DNA of 64,000 nt from an uncultured Dialister sp. (GCA_934178345.1 CAKPQG010000001.1:131808-195807); one strand, 5' to 3'. Positions 16,985-26,684 are shown, counted from the first letter of the stretch. Notes: generated by a model not told the origin, from the letters alone. Numbers and translations are program-made.

Positions 16985-18151
16985 ATGAAAACACATCAGA
17001 AGATACTTTCGGTAGCGATCGCCTCTCTGCTGCTGGCAGGGGCGGCAGTTCCCTCCATTGCAGATGATCTGGAGGATGAGCTGCAGGATATTCAGGGGCA
17101 GATCGATGAGTCGCGTTCTTCGCAGGAGAGCTGGCAGCAGGTCATCGAAGATGTTGCTGTCAAGCTGAAAGCCATTCAGGTAGACCTTGATGCGGCGAAT
17201 GCTCATCTGAAGAGCATTCAGGACGAGCAGGCGAAAGTGAATGCGGAGATCCGACAGACGGAGGAAGAGATCCGCAAAGCGCAGGCTTATCTGGAGCAGC
17301 GCCAGAAGGTACTGAATCTCCGTGTGCGTTCGATTTATAAATTCGGACAGCTGAATTATCTGGAAGTCATCATGGGGGCGAAAAGTTTCAGCGATTTTGC
17401 GAACCGACTGGAACTTTTGAAACGCATCATCCAGTCTGACTACAGCCTGATTCTGGAGATCCAGGATCAGAAGGCAAAAATCGAAGCGAAGAAAGCCGAA
17501 TTGGAGCAGGATCGGGCACGGCTCGATGCTTTGGCAGAAGAAGCGAAGAAGGTACAGGCCGAGGTCGCGAAGAAGAAAGCCGAGCAGCAGAGAGTCCTCG
17601 ATAATGCGAAAGCCAATAAGGCGGCAGCAGCACAGATGGAGCAGGATCTCATTGCCCGTTCCAATGCGGTCAAAGACCTCATTCAGGAGCGCATCCGTCA
17701 GGCTGAAGCCGCAAGGCAGGCGCAGCAGGAAGAAAGCGGCGGCAGTGATGATAACTATGTGCAGGGCACGGGACAGCTTTCCTGGCCATGCAGCGGTGTC
17801 ATCACGTCTCCCTACGGGTATCGTACCCATCCGATTTTCGGGCGTACCATCTATCACTCGGGGATGGATATCGGTGTTGACTATGGTACACCGATCCATG
17901 CAGCAGACAGCGGGACTGTCATTTATTCCGGCTGGATCAGCGGCTACGGCAATGCCGTCATTATTGACCATGGCGGCGGTATGCAGACGCTGTATGGGCA
18001 CAACCAGTCCCTCAATGTATCGGAAGGGCAGTCTGTCTCGAAAGGGGCAGTCATTGCCTTTGCCGGTTCGACCGGAAACTCGACGGGGCCGCACTGCCAT
18101 TTCGAAGTGGAAATCAATGGGCAGGCTGTCGATCCTATGGGATATTTATGA
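16985..18151 (+). CDS. envC: EnvC-like murein hydrolase activator, coiled coil plus M23 domain
   Basis: 388 aa. Signal peptide (about 1-26, ending near SIADD), a long coiled coil rich in Q, E, K and A (about 30-245), then a LytM/M23 peptidase domain (about 258-388) with HPIFGRTIYHSGMDIG, GYGNAVIIDHGGG and GPHCHFEVEING. The zinc ligands H (in the HSGMD stretch) and H-x-H (GPHCHFE) look preserved, so it may be an active endopeptidase rather than a pure EnvC-type activator; this cannot be settled from sequence. Placement directly after ftsEX supports FtsX-controlled septal wall cleavage. Confidence 0.88.
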   Translation: MKTHQKILSVAIASLLLAGAAVPSIADDLEDELQDIQGQIDESRSSQESWQQVIEDVAVKLKAIQVDLDAANAHLKSIQDEQAKVNAEIRQTEEEIRKAQAYLEQRQKVLNLRVRSIYKFGQLNYLEVIMGAKSFSDFANRLELLKRIIQSDYSLILEIQDQKAKIEAKKAELEQDRARLDALAEEAKKVQAEVAKKKAEQQRVLDNAKANKAAAAQMEQDLIARSNAVKDLIQERIRQAEAARQAQQEESGGSDDNYVQGTGQLSWPCSGVITSPYGYRTHPIFGRTIYHSGMDIGVDYGTPIHAADSGTVIYSGWISGYGNAVIIDHGGGMQTLYGHNQSLNVSEGQSVSKGAVIAFAGSTGNSTGPHCHFEVEINGQAVDPMGYL

Positions 18152-19305
18152 TGAAAAAACAAATTTGGCACTATTTCAAAAACTATGCCCCCGGCTTTGC
18201 GCTGGGGGTGGTATGTACCGCATCTTTGGCTGGAGGTGCGGTATTCCGCTTTACGGATGATCCGAAGGCACTCTTTACATTTCTGCTGGATTTTCAGGAA
18301 ATCAAGCAGAACTACTTCCGTCCGATAGAGGATAAGACGCTCTTTGCCGGGGCATCGCAGGGGATGTTTGCTTCTGTCGGTGATCCTTATACCATGGTTC
18401 TTTCTGGAGATGCGTATGAGTCTTTCATGCAGAGTGCTATGGGAGAATATGGCGGGATCGGCGTCGTCATGGGGCAGGGAGAGAACACAAAGCCTGTCAT
18501 TTTGAAGGTTTTCGACCATGGATCGGCGCATGAGGCGGGGCTTGCTGCCGGAGATGTGCTTCTTTCTATCGATGGGAAAGAAACGGATGCGCTCGGACTT
18601 ACGGGGACGGCATCGGCTGTCCGCGGAGAAAAAGGAACGACGGTAGAAATCGATGTCGAACGGAATGGCGAAGCCATGCATTTTACCGTGGAACGGTCAG
18701 AGATCTCTATGCCGACGGTGCAGAGTGCTATGGCCAGTGACGATATTGGCTACATTCATATTTTCTCCTTCGGGAAGCACACCGCGGATGATTTCCGTGA
18801 CCAGCTCGCTTCTTTGAAGATTGCCGGAGCCAAGAAACTCATCATTGACGTCCGCATGAATCCGGGCGGGATGATTCATGCAGTGACTGATGTGGCCAAT
18901 CAGATACTCACCAAAGGAACGGTTGTGAGCTATCACACCAAGAATGGCGAGTCAGAGTCCTATGATATCGAGGGAATCGAGGATCCTTTGCCGATGGCTG
19001 TCCTGATCGATAAGAATAGTGCGAGTGCCTCTGAGATCCTGGCCGGTGCGGTGCAGGATAAACAGGAAGGAACCATCATTGGGGAAAATTCCTATGGCAA
19101 AGGGACTGTGCAGGCGGTCTTTGATACAGGGGAGCAGAAGGCACTCAAGATTTCTATCGCAGAGTATCGGACGCCTTCCGGGAAGACGATCGACAAGGTG
19201 GGGATCCATCCTGATGTGGAAGTCACGCAGACAGGATTTCCTTTCGATCCATCCACCGACTCTGTCTATCAGAAAGCGATCGAAGTGCTGTCCGCCGGGA
19301 GCTGA
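18148..19305 (+). CDS. C-terminal processing peptidase, S41 family
   Basis: 385 aa. N-terminal signal/anchor (about 15-33), a PDZ domain (about 95-180, GGIGVVMGQG ... GLAAGDVLLSIDG) and an S41 catalytic domain with IDVRMNPGG, catalytic serine in the KNSASASEIL stretch (about 290-297) and lysine in NSYGKGTVQAV. It cleaves C-terminal tails of envelope proteins. Start overlaps the envC stop by 4 bp. In diderms Ctp proteases trim murein hydrolases, which suits its place after ftsEX-envC; the substrate here is inferred. Confidence 0.92.
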   Translation: MMKKQIWHYFKNYAPGFALGVVCTASLAGGAVFRFTDDPKALFTFLLDFQEIKQNYFRPIEDKTLFAGASQGMFASVGDPYTMVLSGDAYESFMQSAMGEYGGIGVVMGQGENTKPVILKVFDHGSAHEAGLAAGDVLLSIDGKETDALGLTGTASAVRGEKGTTVEIDVERNGEAMHFTVERSEISMPTVQSAMASDDIGYIHIFSFGKHTADDFRDQLASLKIAGAKKLIIDVRMNPGGMIHAVTDVANQILTKGTVVSYHTKNGESESYDIEGIEDPLPMAVLIDKNSASASEILAGAVQDKQEGTIIGENSYGKGTVQAVFDTGEQKALKISIAEYRTPSGKTIDKVGIHPDVEVTQTGFPFDPSTDSVYQKAIEVLSAGS

Positions 19306-19391
19306 CGGGTTTCCTTAGGGCATCGCTCCCGGGGAGGGCGTGAGGTCTCTGCTTCCGGGCATTGATTTTTTATAACGAATGAGGGATAGGC

Positions 19392-19757
19392 ATGGATACG
19401 ATCAAACTGACTCGCATGGCCTTTTTCGGCTATCACGGTGATGAACCGGAGGAGACGAAATTGGGGCAGCGTTTTTACATCGATGTGGAGCTGCATCTTG
19501 ATTTATCCAAGGTCGGGGAGACGGACTGTCTCGAAGACTCTGTGAATTATGTAGCGGTGTACCAGATGGTGAAAGAACGGGCGGAGGGCGGCCCTTACAA
19601 GCTGCTGGAACGCCTCGCCGGCGTAATCAATGCAGATGTTCTCGCTGGTTTTCCGCTGGTGGATGAGATAACGACCACGGTACACAAGCCGGGTTCCCCC
19701 ATTCCCGGGATTCTGGACGATGTATCAGTGACACTGACCAAAAAGAGAGAAAAATGA
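19392..19757 (+). CDS. folB: Dihydroneopterin aldolase
   Basis: 121 aa, typical length. MAFFGYHGDEPEETKLGQRF carries the FGYHG active-site signature with the catalytic glutamate, and the C-terminus has VHKPGSPIPG. It converts dihydroneopterin to 6-hydroxymethyl-dihydropterin in folate synthesis. It overlaps folK by 4 bp; folP and folE are not in the window. Confidence 0.95.
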   Translation: MDTIKLTRMAFFGYHGDEPEETKLGQRFYIDVELHLDLSKVGETDCLEDSVNYVAVYQMVKERAEGGPYKLLERLAGVINADVLAGFPLVDEITTTVHKPGSPIPGILDDVSVTLTKKREK

Positions 19758-20257
19758 ATCAAACATATATCATTTCCCTTGGATCCAACCAAGGGAATTC
19801 GCTGGCTATTCTCCGGCAGGCGGCTCAAGCGCTCGAGGCGGCAGAGGGACTTCATATCGAGAAAAAGTCTGCCATCTATGAGACGCTGCCTTGGGGCAAA
19901 ACCGACCAGCCCGTCTTTCTGAATGCTGTCATGGAGATCAGCTGGGAAGGGCCTGCCGAAGATTTGATGGCGCTTTTGCTGTCTGTCGAAAAACAGTTCG
20001 GACGCACCCGAGACGTGCATTGGGGGCCGAGGACGCTGGATCTGGATCTGATCTACAGTGACGGCATCCGGAGTGATACCTCGTTTCTTCATTTGCCGCA
20101 TCCCTATTTCTGGGAGCGGCCTTTTGTGCTGGTTCCGATGGCGGATGTCTGCCCGTATTTCATGTATCAGGGGACATCCATCCTATCTCGCATTCGGACA
20201 CTTCATGGAGAGAAAGAGGTCAAGCGGACAGCGTATGGCTGGGAGGGAGAAGAATGA
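19754..20257 (+). CDS. folK: 6-hydroxymethyl-dihydropterin pyrophosphokinase
   Basis: 167 aa HPPK. It has YIISLGSNQGN at the start, FLNAV, and the RTRDVHWGPRTLDLDLIY signature that binds ATP and magnesium. It pyrophosphorylates the folB product. Stop overlaps the mfd start by 4 bp, so folB, folK and mfd form one translationally coupled run. Confidence 0.95.
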   Translation: MNQTYIISLGSNQGNSLAILRQAAQALEAAEGLHIEKKSAIYETLPWGKTDQPVFLNAVMEISWEGPAEDLMALLLSVEKQFGRTRDVHWGPRTLDLDLIYSDGIRSDTSFLHLPHPYFWERPFVLVPMADVCPYFMYQGTSILSRIRTLHGEKEVKRTAYGWEGEE

Positions 20258-23200
20258 CTGAAAAGATCCCGATGATCGCAGATGTGCGTGCGGCGGCTGC
20301 TGCGGCAGCGTTTCCGCCTTTTGTGATGGATACCGCGATGGGGCCGCAGCTTGCGAAAGAGTGCGCGGCGAGGCTGTCTCATTCCTGGGAGATGGATCCC
20401 GCTTCTTCTCCGACGGTCCTGACGGGGATCGCAAGTTCGCAGAAGGCGCTGGCGCTCTCGGCGGCCATGCAGTCTTTTGGGACGGCCATCGTCGTCGTGC
20501 CGGAGCAGAAGGATATTTTCCGTTGGGAAGAAGACCTCGCTTTCTTCCTGCCGGAGACGCCCATTTATTCCTTTCCGCTCGTCGAAGAGACCGGCTTTCA
20601 GGTGACATTCTCCAGTACGGAGCGGTTGCGTGACCGGATGCGGACGTTGGGAGCCATACTGACAGGAAGACCGGGCATTATCCTAGCTACGGCCGTGGAA
20701 GCGGCGCAGAAGGTGGTCAGTCCATCGCAACTGGAGGAGAGTGCACTCCGGATTTCTAGCGGAGAGAAAATCGGATGGGACGCTTTGCAGGAGAAACTGA
20801 CGTCTGCCGGCTATGAACGGGTGGATCAGGTCGAGCGCTGTGGCCATTTTGCGGTGCGCGGTGATATCATCGATATTTTCCCTATCAATGAAGAGCATCC
20901 CGTCCGCATCGAGCTTTTCGATGACGAGGTCGACAGCGTGCGGCTTTTTGACGAAGATACGCAGCGCTCGATCGAAGACAGAAAGTCGCAGGTTTTCCTG
21001 CCGCTTGACGGTAAGGGCGCGGGAGAGGCGCTTGTCTTCTCCTACCTTTCGAAGGCGCTTGTCTTTTATGATGAACCGCAGCGGTGCGAAGAATCGCTGA
21101 AACGATACTTCAAGGAAGATGCCGCGCATAAAAAGACAGCGCTATCATGGAAAGAGGTCATCGGAGAAGCGCGCAAGGCGAAGAATAAGGAAATCGTATG
21201 CAGCCTGCTCAAGAGAAAACTGACAGGCTTTGATACGGAGCGAGATGTGGCGTGGCAGGGGCACACCATGACGAATTACCAGCGCCAGATCCCGATCTTC
21301 ATGGAGGATCTTAAAAATCTGCTCGCGAAGGGATGGAAGGTCCTCTCTCTTGTTCCTCGTCCCTCGGAGGAAAGGGAGCTTTCTGCCCTGTTTTCTGATT
21401 TCCATATCCCGCAGAGCCGCACGCTGGAGGCGGGAAAGGTCACGCTGATCCATGGTCTTCTTTCGGAAGGCTTTGAACTCACCGATGATACACTGGCTGT
21501 CATCACAGCAGGAGATGTCCTTGGGAAGCAGAAGGTGCGCCGCGTGCGTTCCGGTCCGAAGGGGAAGCAGATCCGCTATTTCTCAGATCTGAATCCCGGC
21601 GACTATGTCGTACAGGCCACGCATGGCATCGGTAAGTACCTCGGGATCCGTACCATCGAGCTTTCCGGCATTCACAGGGACTATATCACGATCCAGTATG
21701 CGGGGAATGACAAGCTCTATCTTCCTGTCGAAAAGATCTCTTCGCTGGAAAAATATATTGGTCCGGAAGGGGAAACGCCGAAGCTCCATGACATGGGAAG
21801 CAGCGCGTGGACGAAGGCGCGGGCGAAGGCGAAAAAGTCCATCGAGGAACTGGCAGAAAAGTTGCTTGACGTCTATGCGAAGCGTGAGATCACGCAGGGG
21901 ATCGCTTTTGCTCCGGATACGGCCGAGCAGCGCGAATTCGAAGATACATTCCCCTATGTGGAAACGGAAGATCAGCTCCTGGCGATCGATGCCATCAAAA
22001 AGGCGATGGAAAAACCGATGCCAATGGATATGCTCCTGTGCGGAGATGTGGGCTTTGGCAAGACGGAAGTCGCGATGCGTGCGGTCTTCAAATGCATCAT
22101 GTCCGGCTATCAGGCTTTCGTCCTTTGTCCGACGACGGTCCTCGCGGAGCAGCATTATAAGAATTTCAAGGAACGTATGGAAAGCTTCGGTGTCCGTCTG
22201 GCGGTACTGAACCGTTTCACGACAGTGAAGGAAAAGAACCGCATCTATCAGGAGATGGAAAGCGGCATGCTGGATGTGGTCATCGGTACCCATGCGGTCC
22301 TGAATAAGAAGGTACATCCGAAGAAGCTAGGGCTTCTCGTCGTCGATGAAGAGCAGCGCTTCGGTGTCGTGCAGAAGGAGAAGTGGAAATCTCTGGCATC
22401 CGGCATCGATGTCCTGACATTGTCTGCGACACCGATTCCCCGTACCCTTCATATGAGCCTCACCGGCGTCCGCGATATGGTGACGATCACGACACCGCCA
22501 TCGAATCGCCATGCCATCCAGACGTATGTGACGGAGTATGATGACTCTATCGTCAAAGATGCCATTCTTCGTGAAAAAGAGCGAGGCGGGCAGACGTTCT
22601 TCGTATACAACCGCATCGAAACGATCGGCGCGATGGAAGATCATTTGCGAAGCATTCTTCCCGAAGATGTGACCATCGGCATCGCCTACGGCCGCATGGA
22701 AGGCAGGCAGCTCGAAAAAGTCATGCTCGATTTCTATCAGGGAAAGTATGACGTCCTCCTCTGCACGACGCTCATCGAGAATGGACTCGACCAGCCGAAT
22801 GCGAACACCATGCTTGTCTATGACGCTGACCGTCTGGGGCTTTCACAGATCTATCAGATGCGCGGGCGTGTCGGACGTTCCGAGAAGATCGCCCGGGCGT
22901 GGTTCTTCTACCGGCGGGGGAAGGTGCTTTCCGAAGTGGCAGAAAAAAGACTGGATACGATCCGTGAATTCACCGAGCTTGGAAGTGGTTTCAAAGTCGC
23001 GATGCGGGACCTGGAAATCCGCGGTGCCGGAAATCTTCTCGGGAGAGAGCAGCATGGCAATATCGCCAGCATCGGCTTTGCGGCCTACTGCTCCATGCTC
23101 GAAGAAGCGGTGGAACGACTGCGCGCGCTCCGTGAAAACCGGCCTGTCCCGAAGAAGCTGCCGAATACGACGATCGAGTTCCGTCAGGATGCCTATCTTG

Positions 23201-23616
23201 ACAGCGGATATATCGCCAATCAGGAACAGAAGATGGAGATCTATCGACGTCTGGCTGCGATCGAAGATGAGAAATCACTCACTGATCTCGTCGATGAGGT
23301 GATCGATCGCTTCGGTACGCCAAGCAAGCCGGCGGAGAAACTCTTCCGTATCTCGGAAATCCGTGTGAAAGCACGTCATCTGGGGATCGGAAGTATTCTC
23401 GATGAAGGGGACAGCCTCCTTGTCACATGGGCGGATGAAAGCTTCATGCATGGCTGGGATCCGATGAAGCTGCCGAAGTCATGGCTCCCGTATCTGAAAT
23501 TCCTTCCGGGATCTCCGGCCAAGCTCCGTATCCATAAGGCACTTATCAAAGGGACAATGACAGACTGGATGGCTGACTTCATGGATGAACTGAAAAGAGA
23601 AACAGGGAAACAATAA
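20254..23616 (+). CDS. mfd: Transcription-repair coupling factor Mfd
   Basis: 1120 aa. N-terminal UvrB-like module that recruits UvrA, CarD-like RNA polymerase interaction domain (about 450-520, LNPGDYVVQATHGIGKYLG), superfamily 2 translocase with Walker A GDVGFGKTEV (about 597-606) and Walker B VVDEEQRFG (near 697), the QMRGRVGRSE motif, and a C-terminal TRCF domain with FGTPSKPAEKLF. It removes RNA polymerase stalled at lesions and recruits excision repair. Confidence 0.97.
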   Translation: MTEKIPMIADVRAAAAAAAFPPFVMDTAMGPQLAKECAARLSHSWEMDPASSPTVLTGIASSQKALALSAAMQSFGTAIVVVPEQKDIFRWEEDLAFFLPETPIYSFPLVEETGFQVTFSSTERLRDRMRTLGAILTGRPGIILATAVEAAQKVVSPSQLEESALRISSGEKIGWDALQEKLTSAGYERVDQVERCGHFAVRGDIIDIFPINEEHPVRIELFDDEVDSVRLFDEDTQRSIEDRKSQVFLPLDGKGAGEALVFSYLSKALVFYDEPQRCEESLKRYFKEDAAHKKTALSWKEVIGEARKAKNKEIVCSLLKRKLTGFDTERDVAWQGHTMTNYQRQIPIFMEDLKNLLAKGWKVLSLVPRPSEERELSALFSDFHIPQSRTLEAGKVTLIHGLLSEGFELTDDTLAVITAGDVLGKQKVRRVRSGPKGKQIRYFSDLNPGDYVVQATHGIGKYLGIRTIELSGIHRDYITIQYAGNDKLYLPVEKISSLEKYIGPEGETPKLHDMGSSAWTKARAKAKKSIEELAEKLLDVYAKREITQGIAFAPDTAEQREFEDTFPYVETEDQLLAIDAIKKAMEKPMPMDMLLCGDVGFGKTEVAMRAVFKCIMSGYQAFVLCPTTVLAEQHYKNFKERMESFGVRLAVLNRFTTVKEKNRIYQEMESGMLDVVIGTHAVLNKKVHPKKLGLLVVDEEQRFGVVQKEKWKSLASGIDVLTLSATPIPRTLHMSLTGVRDMVTITTPPSNRHAIQTYVTEYDDSIVKDAILREKERGGQTFFVYNRIETIGAMEDHLRSILPEDVTIGIAYGRMEGRQLEKVMLDFYQGKYDVLLCTTLIENGLDQPNANTMLVYDADRLGLSQIYQMRGRVGRSEKIARAWFFYRRGKVLSEVAEKRLDTIREFTELGSGFKVAMRDLEIRGAGNLLGREQHGNIASIGFAAYCSMLEEAVERLRALRENRPVPKKLPNTTIEFRQDAYLDSGYIANQEQKMEIYRRLAAIEDEKSLTDLVDEVIDRFGTPSKPAEKLFRISEIRVKARHLGIGSILDEGDSLLVTWADESFMHGWDPMKLPKSWLPYLKFLPGSPAKLRIHKALIKGTMTDWMADFMDELKRETGKQ

Positions 23617-23782
23617 CCATGACCGGATCTGTTTTTCCGCTGTCTTTCACACAGCTTTCTCACGGAACACATTCCATGAAACGAATTGACCTTTACAATT
23701 TCGCTTAAATCTGATATGACTATATAGTAATGCCTGCGGGAGTCCATCTCGCAGGGAGTCATATGTTGCAAAAAGGTGAAAC

Positions 23783-25384
23783 ATGCGTAAAAATTCTTTT
23801 ATTCAAGGGGCATTGATTCTGACCATCGCCGGGATCATTGTCAAATTCATCGGCGCTTTCAGCCGCATTTACCTTTCGCGCCTTTTGGGCGGGGAGGGGA
23901 TCGGGCTGTATCAGATGGCATATCCGATCTACCTGCTCTGTCTTTCCGTTTCTTCTGCGGGACTGCCGGTCGCGATTTCCATCATGGTCGCGGAAAGAAA
24001 TGCGGTGAACGACTATTTCGGCGGGCAGAAAGTCTTCCGCATTTCTATGATCGCGCTCATCATGACGGGGGTCTTCTTCAGCGGACTGCTCTTCTTCGGC
24101 GCACAGTGGCTGGTCGATACCGGCATCGTGCGTGACCAGAGAGCGTACTGGTCGCTCTTGGCCCTCTCTCCGGCGGTTTTCTGCGCGACGCTGCTCGCGA
24201 CGCTGCGCGGGTATTTCCAGGGGCTGCAGCTGATGACGCCGACGGCGGTCTCGCAGATCTTAGAGCAGGTCGTCCGCGTCGTGACGATGATCGCTTTCGC
24301 GGTCATCCTCTTGCCGTATGGCCTCGAGTACGGAGCTGCCGGCGCCACGCTGGGTGCAGCGCCGGGTGCTTTTATGGGGATCCTTGTCCTGATCGGTTTC
24401 TACTACATGACAAGAAACTGGCGCAAAGAGCTGGCCTCTGAGCAGGATGCTTCCATCAAGCCGCAGAGTGCGATGGCGATCATCAAAAGACTGCTGATCC
24501 TTGCCATTCCAGTGTCTCTCGCGAATATCATGCTGCCGATCGTTTCGAATATCGACCTTTTGATCGTGCCGCGTCGTCTGGAAGTGGCAGGATTTGCTGT
24601 CGAAGAAGCGACGACACTCTTCGGCTATCTGACAGGAATGGCAACGGCGCTCGTCAATATGCCGACCATCGTGACGGCGTCTCTGGCAGCCAGTCTGGTG
24701 CCGGTCATTTCAGAAGCCATCGCGCAGAAGAAGGATGATGTCGTCATGACGCGTACCGATACGGCGATGCGTCTGGCCAATCTCATCACCATCCCTGCTT
24801 TCATCGGGATGTGTGTCATCGCGACTCCGATCTCCGACATGCTGTATGCGACTCGCGATGCCGGTCCGTGTATCGCGGTCATGAGCTTTGGCGTCTTTCT
24901 CCTCGGCGTGCAGCAGGTCACGACAGGCGTGCTGCAGGGGATGGGGAAGACCGCCATTCCATTCCTGAACATGGTCGCTTCGGCCTGTGTGAAAGTCTTC
25001 CTCTCTTGGAATCTCACCGCCATCCCTGCGTGGGGCGTACTCGGCGCCGCATGGGCGACGAATGCGGACTTCGGTGTGGCTGCTGTTTTGAATCTGATTT
25101 TCCTCTATAAATACAGACGCTATACGATGGATATCCTCCATACCGTGAAGCTTTTCATCGCTGCTGGCATCATGGGCGCTGTCGTACTCGGCGTGTATCA
25201 CGCGGCGTTCACCCTGATTCACAGCAATACTCTTTCGACACTCGCTTCCATTGCCGTCGGCGGCGTGGTCTACCTCGTAGCCATCGTCGTCATCCGTGCC
25301 GTCAAGCCGGAAGACGTACAGGGCGTGCCGAAGATTGGGCCCAAGCTCGCAGCAATGGTTTCCCGCATGAGCTTTGGGAAGTGA
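23783..25384 (+). CDS. SpoVB/MurJ-like polysaccharide (lipid II) flippase, MOP superfamily
   Basis: 533 aa with about 14 membrane segments. It begins SFIQGALILTIAGIIVKFIGAFSRIYLSRLLG, the hallmark of the SpoVB/YtgP branch, with GEGIGLYQMAYPIY next. Members flip lipid-linked oligosaccharides, including lipid II, outward. No sporulation genes accompany it, and the SpoVB label reflects the family, not sporulation. Upstream 23617-23782 holds no gene; TTGACC at 23686 and a CCTGCG/CGCAGG hairpin (23733-23755) near the ribosome site are weak control candidates. Confidence 0.85.
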   Translation: MRKNSFIQGALILTIAGIIVKFIGAFSRIYLSRLLGGEGIGLYQMAYPIYLLCLSVSSAGLPVAISIMVAERNAVNDYFGGQKVFRISMIALIMTGVFFSGLLFFGAQWLVDTGIVRDQRAYWSLLALSPAVFCATLLATLRGYFQGLQLMTPTAVSQILEQVVRVVTMIAFAVILLPYGLEYGAAGATLGAAPGAFMGILVLIGFYYMTRNWRKELASEQDASIKPQSAMAIIKRLLILAIPVSLANIMLPIVSNIDLLIVPRRLEVAGFAVEEATTLFGYLTGMATALVNMPTIVTASLAASLVPVISEAIAQKKDDVVMTRTDTAMRLANLITIPAFIGMCVIATPISDMLYATRDAGPCIAVMSFGVFLLGVQQVTTGVLQGMGKTAIPFLNMVASACVKVFLSWNLTAIPAWGVLGAAWATNADFGVAAVLNLIFLYKYRRYTMDILHTVKLFIAAGIMGAVVLGVYHAAFTLIHSNTLSTLASIAVGGVVYLVAIVVIRAVKPEDVQGVPKIGPKLAAMVSRMSFGK

Positions 25385-25634
25385 CTAGTGGCTAGGGACT
25401 GGTAGCTAGTGGCTAGGGATTAGGGATTAGCATTCAGGAAGTAGCTAGGGATTAGGATATGTTTCCCGCATAGCAGCCAGCCACAACTTATTTTCATTCC
25501 ATCAAACAGCAAAAAAGGCCATGGATCATATCGCAATGCGATACAATCCATGGCCTTTTTGATTTCGAAAAAAAGCAGAATGTGAGATCCTAATCCCTAG
25601 TCCCTAGTCCCTAGTCACCAGTCACCAGTCACTA
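25382..25634. repeat. Heptad arrays flanking a terminator between the flippase gene and lexA
   Basis: 25382-25459 reads as degenerate heptads on the minus-type orientation (GACTAGT, GGCTAGG, GGATTAG); 25590-25634 reads as complementary CTAATCC, CTAGTCC then CCAGTCA units. The array starts inside the stop codon of the flippase gene. Confidence 0.8.
25511..25561. terminator. Bidirectional terminator between flippase gene and lexA
   Basis: AAAAAAGGCCATGGAT paired with ATCCATGGCCTTTTT around an inner ATCGCA/TGCGAT stem; serves the convergent genes on both sides. Confidence 0.9.
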
Positions 25635-25638
25635 AAAT

Positions 25639-26265
25639 TCACATATGCCGGTAGAGGCCGATGACTTTGCCGCGGATGATGACTTCTTTGGCGATGATCG
25701 GCTGGTATTCATCATTTTCCGGCTGCAGACGGATGTGGTCTTCTTCTTTGTAGAAGCGCTTCACGGTCGCATCTTCATTGCCGACGAGTGCGACCACGAT
25801 GTCGCCATCCTGCGCATCATCCTGCTCGGAGACGATGAGGTAGTCGCCTTCGTGGATGCCCGCATTGATCATGCTGTCGCCGCGAACGATCAGCATGAAG
25901 CAGTTGTTATCCTTGCCGATGAGTTCGGCCGGTAGGGGATAGACGGACTCCGTGTGTTCATCCGCGGTGATCGGTTCGCCTGCACGGACGGCTCCGACGA
26001 GCGGCATCGGGATCATCTTCTTACGGCGCCATGTGTCAGCCACGACTTCGATCGCGCGCGAGGAGTCAGGATTCTTGCGGATGGCGCCTTTGAATTCCAG
26101 ACGCTTCAGATAATTGTGTACGGTGGATGTCGAGCGCAGACCGACCGCCTCTCCGATCTCGCGGACAGTCGGGGGGAAGCCGCTGTCCCAGATCTTCTGG
26201 CGGATAAATTCCAGGATCGATTTCTCACGTGTAGTCAGTTCATTCGGATTGTTTCTTTTTCGCAT
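25639..26265 (-). CDS. lexA: SOS repressor LexA
   Basis: 208 aa. Winged helix DNA-binding domain (REIGEAVGLRSTSTVHNYL, about 35-53), self-cleavage site Ala95-Gly96 in AVRAGEP, and the Ser131 (RGDSM) / Lys169 (ATVKRF) catalytic pair. It represses DNA-damage genes until RecA-triggered self-cleavage. Start chosen at 26265, after GGAAGG; the longer frame to 26310 would be read from a MITE. The leader is unusually long because a MITE lies between promoter and start codon. Confidence 0.96.
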   Translation of the reverse strand: MRKRNNPNELTTREKSILEFIRQKIWDSGFPPTVREIGEAVGLRSTSTVHNYLKRLEFKGAIRKNPDSSRAIEVVADTWRRKKMIPMPLVGAVRAGEPITADEHTESVYPLPAELIGKDNNCFMLIVRGDSMINAGIHEGDYLIVSEQDDAQDGDIVVALVGNEDATVKRFYKEEDHIRLQPENDEYQPIIAKEVIIRGKVIGLYRHM

Positions 26266-26290
26266 GGTGAGGTCCTTCCTTTGATGATTT

Positions 26291-26490
26291 CCAGGGAAAC
26301 ACTGATTCAATCATTGTCAGATTTAAGGAAACACTGATTCAATCGTTGTCTGATTTTACTCTTGAATTTTTATGCACAGCGAGGAATAACCTGACGCGAA
26401 TAGCGAGCTATTTAAGGAAGGTTATGACGAAGCTATGGATAAAAAATTCTTGTGGAATCTGATTCTGTGATTGAATCAGCGTTTCCCTCA
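26291..26490. mobile_element. MITE-like element, copy 2, with duplicated left end
   Basis: A full copy (26327-26486, 160 bp) preceded by an extra partial left end beginning GGAAAC at 26295, as if one copy had inserted into or recombined with another. Internal sequence matches copy 1 closely (GCGAGGAATAACCTGACGCG, then GCTATTTAAGGAAGG). Flanks TTAA on the left and CTCA on the right do not form a clean duplication. It sits inside the lexA 5' leader. Confidence 0.85.
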
Positions 26491-26506
26491 CTCTCAACTT
26501 GTCTCT

Positions 26507-26544
26507 ATTATACCTTATCTTCGAGAAAATGAAAACATTTGTTT
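26507..26544 (-). promoter_or_regulatory. Probable lexA promoter with LexA-box-like operator
   Basis: On the minus strand a perfect TATAAT (26512-26507) has the near-palindrome AAACAAATGTTT (26544-26533) over its -35 region. That keeps the AAC-N4-GTT core of the Firmicute LexA box (CGAACnnnnGTTCG). The distance to the lexA start codon is about 240 nt because of the MITE. Confidence 0.5.
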
Positions 26545-26570
26545 ATTAGAATTCTTGTTTGGAGGGAAGA

Positions 26571-26684
26571 TGGTGACTAGTGACTGGTGACTGGTATTGC
26601 GTTTCCCTACTCCCTAATCCCTAATCCCTGGCCACTTTCCGCTTTTCCCAGGTGCCAGTCACTAGTCACTGGCTACGCATTCCT
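26571..26684. repeat. Heptad arrays upstream of the phosphoglucomutase gene
   Basis: Two short runs of degenerate 7-bp units in opposite senses: GTGACTA/GTGACTG then CTAATCC, and after a 30-bp spacer CCAGTCA/CTAGTCA. Confidence 0.75.
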
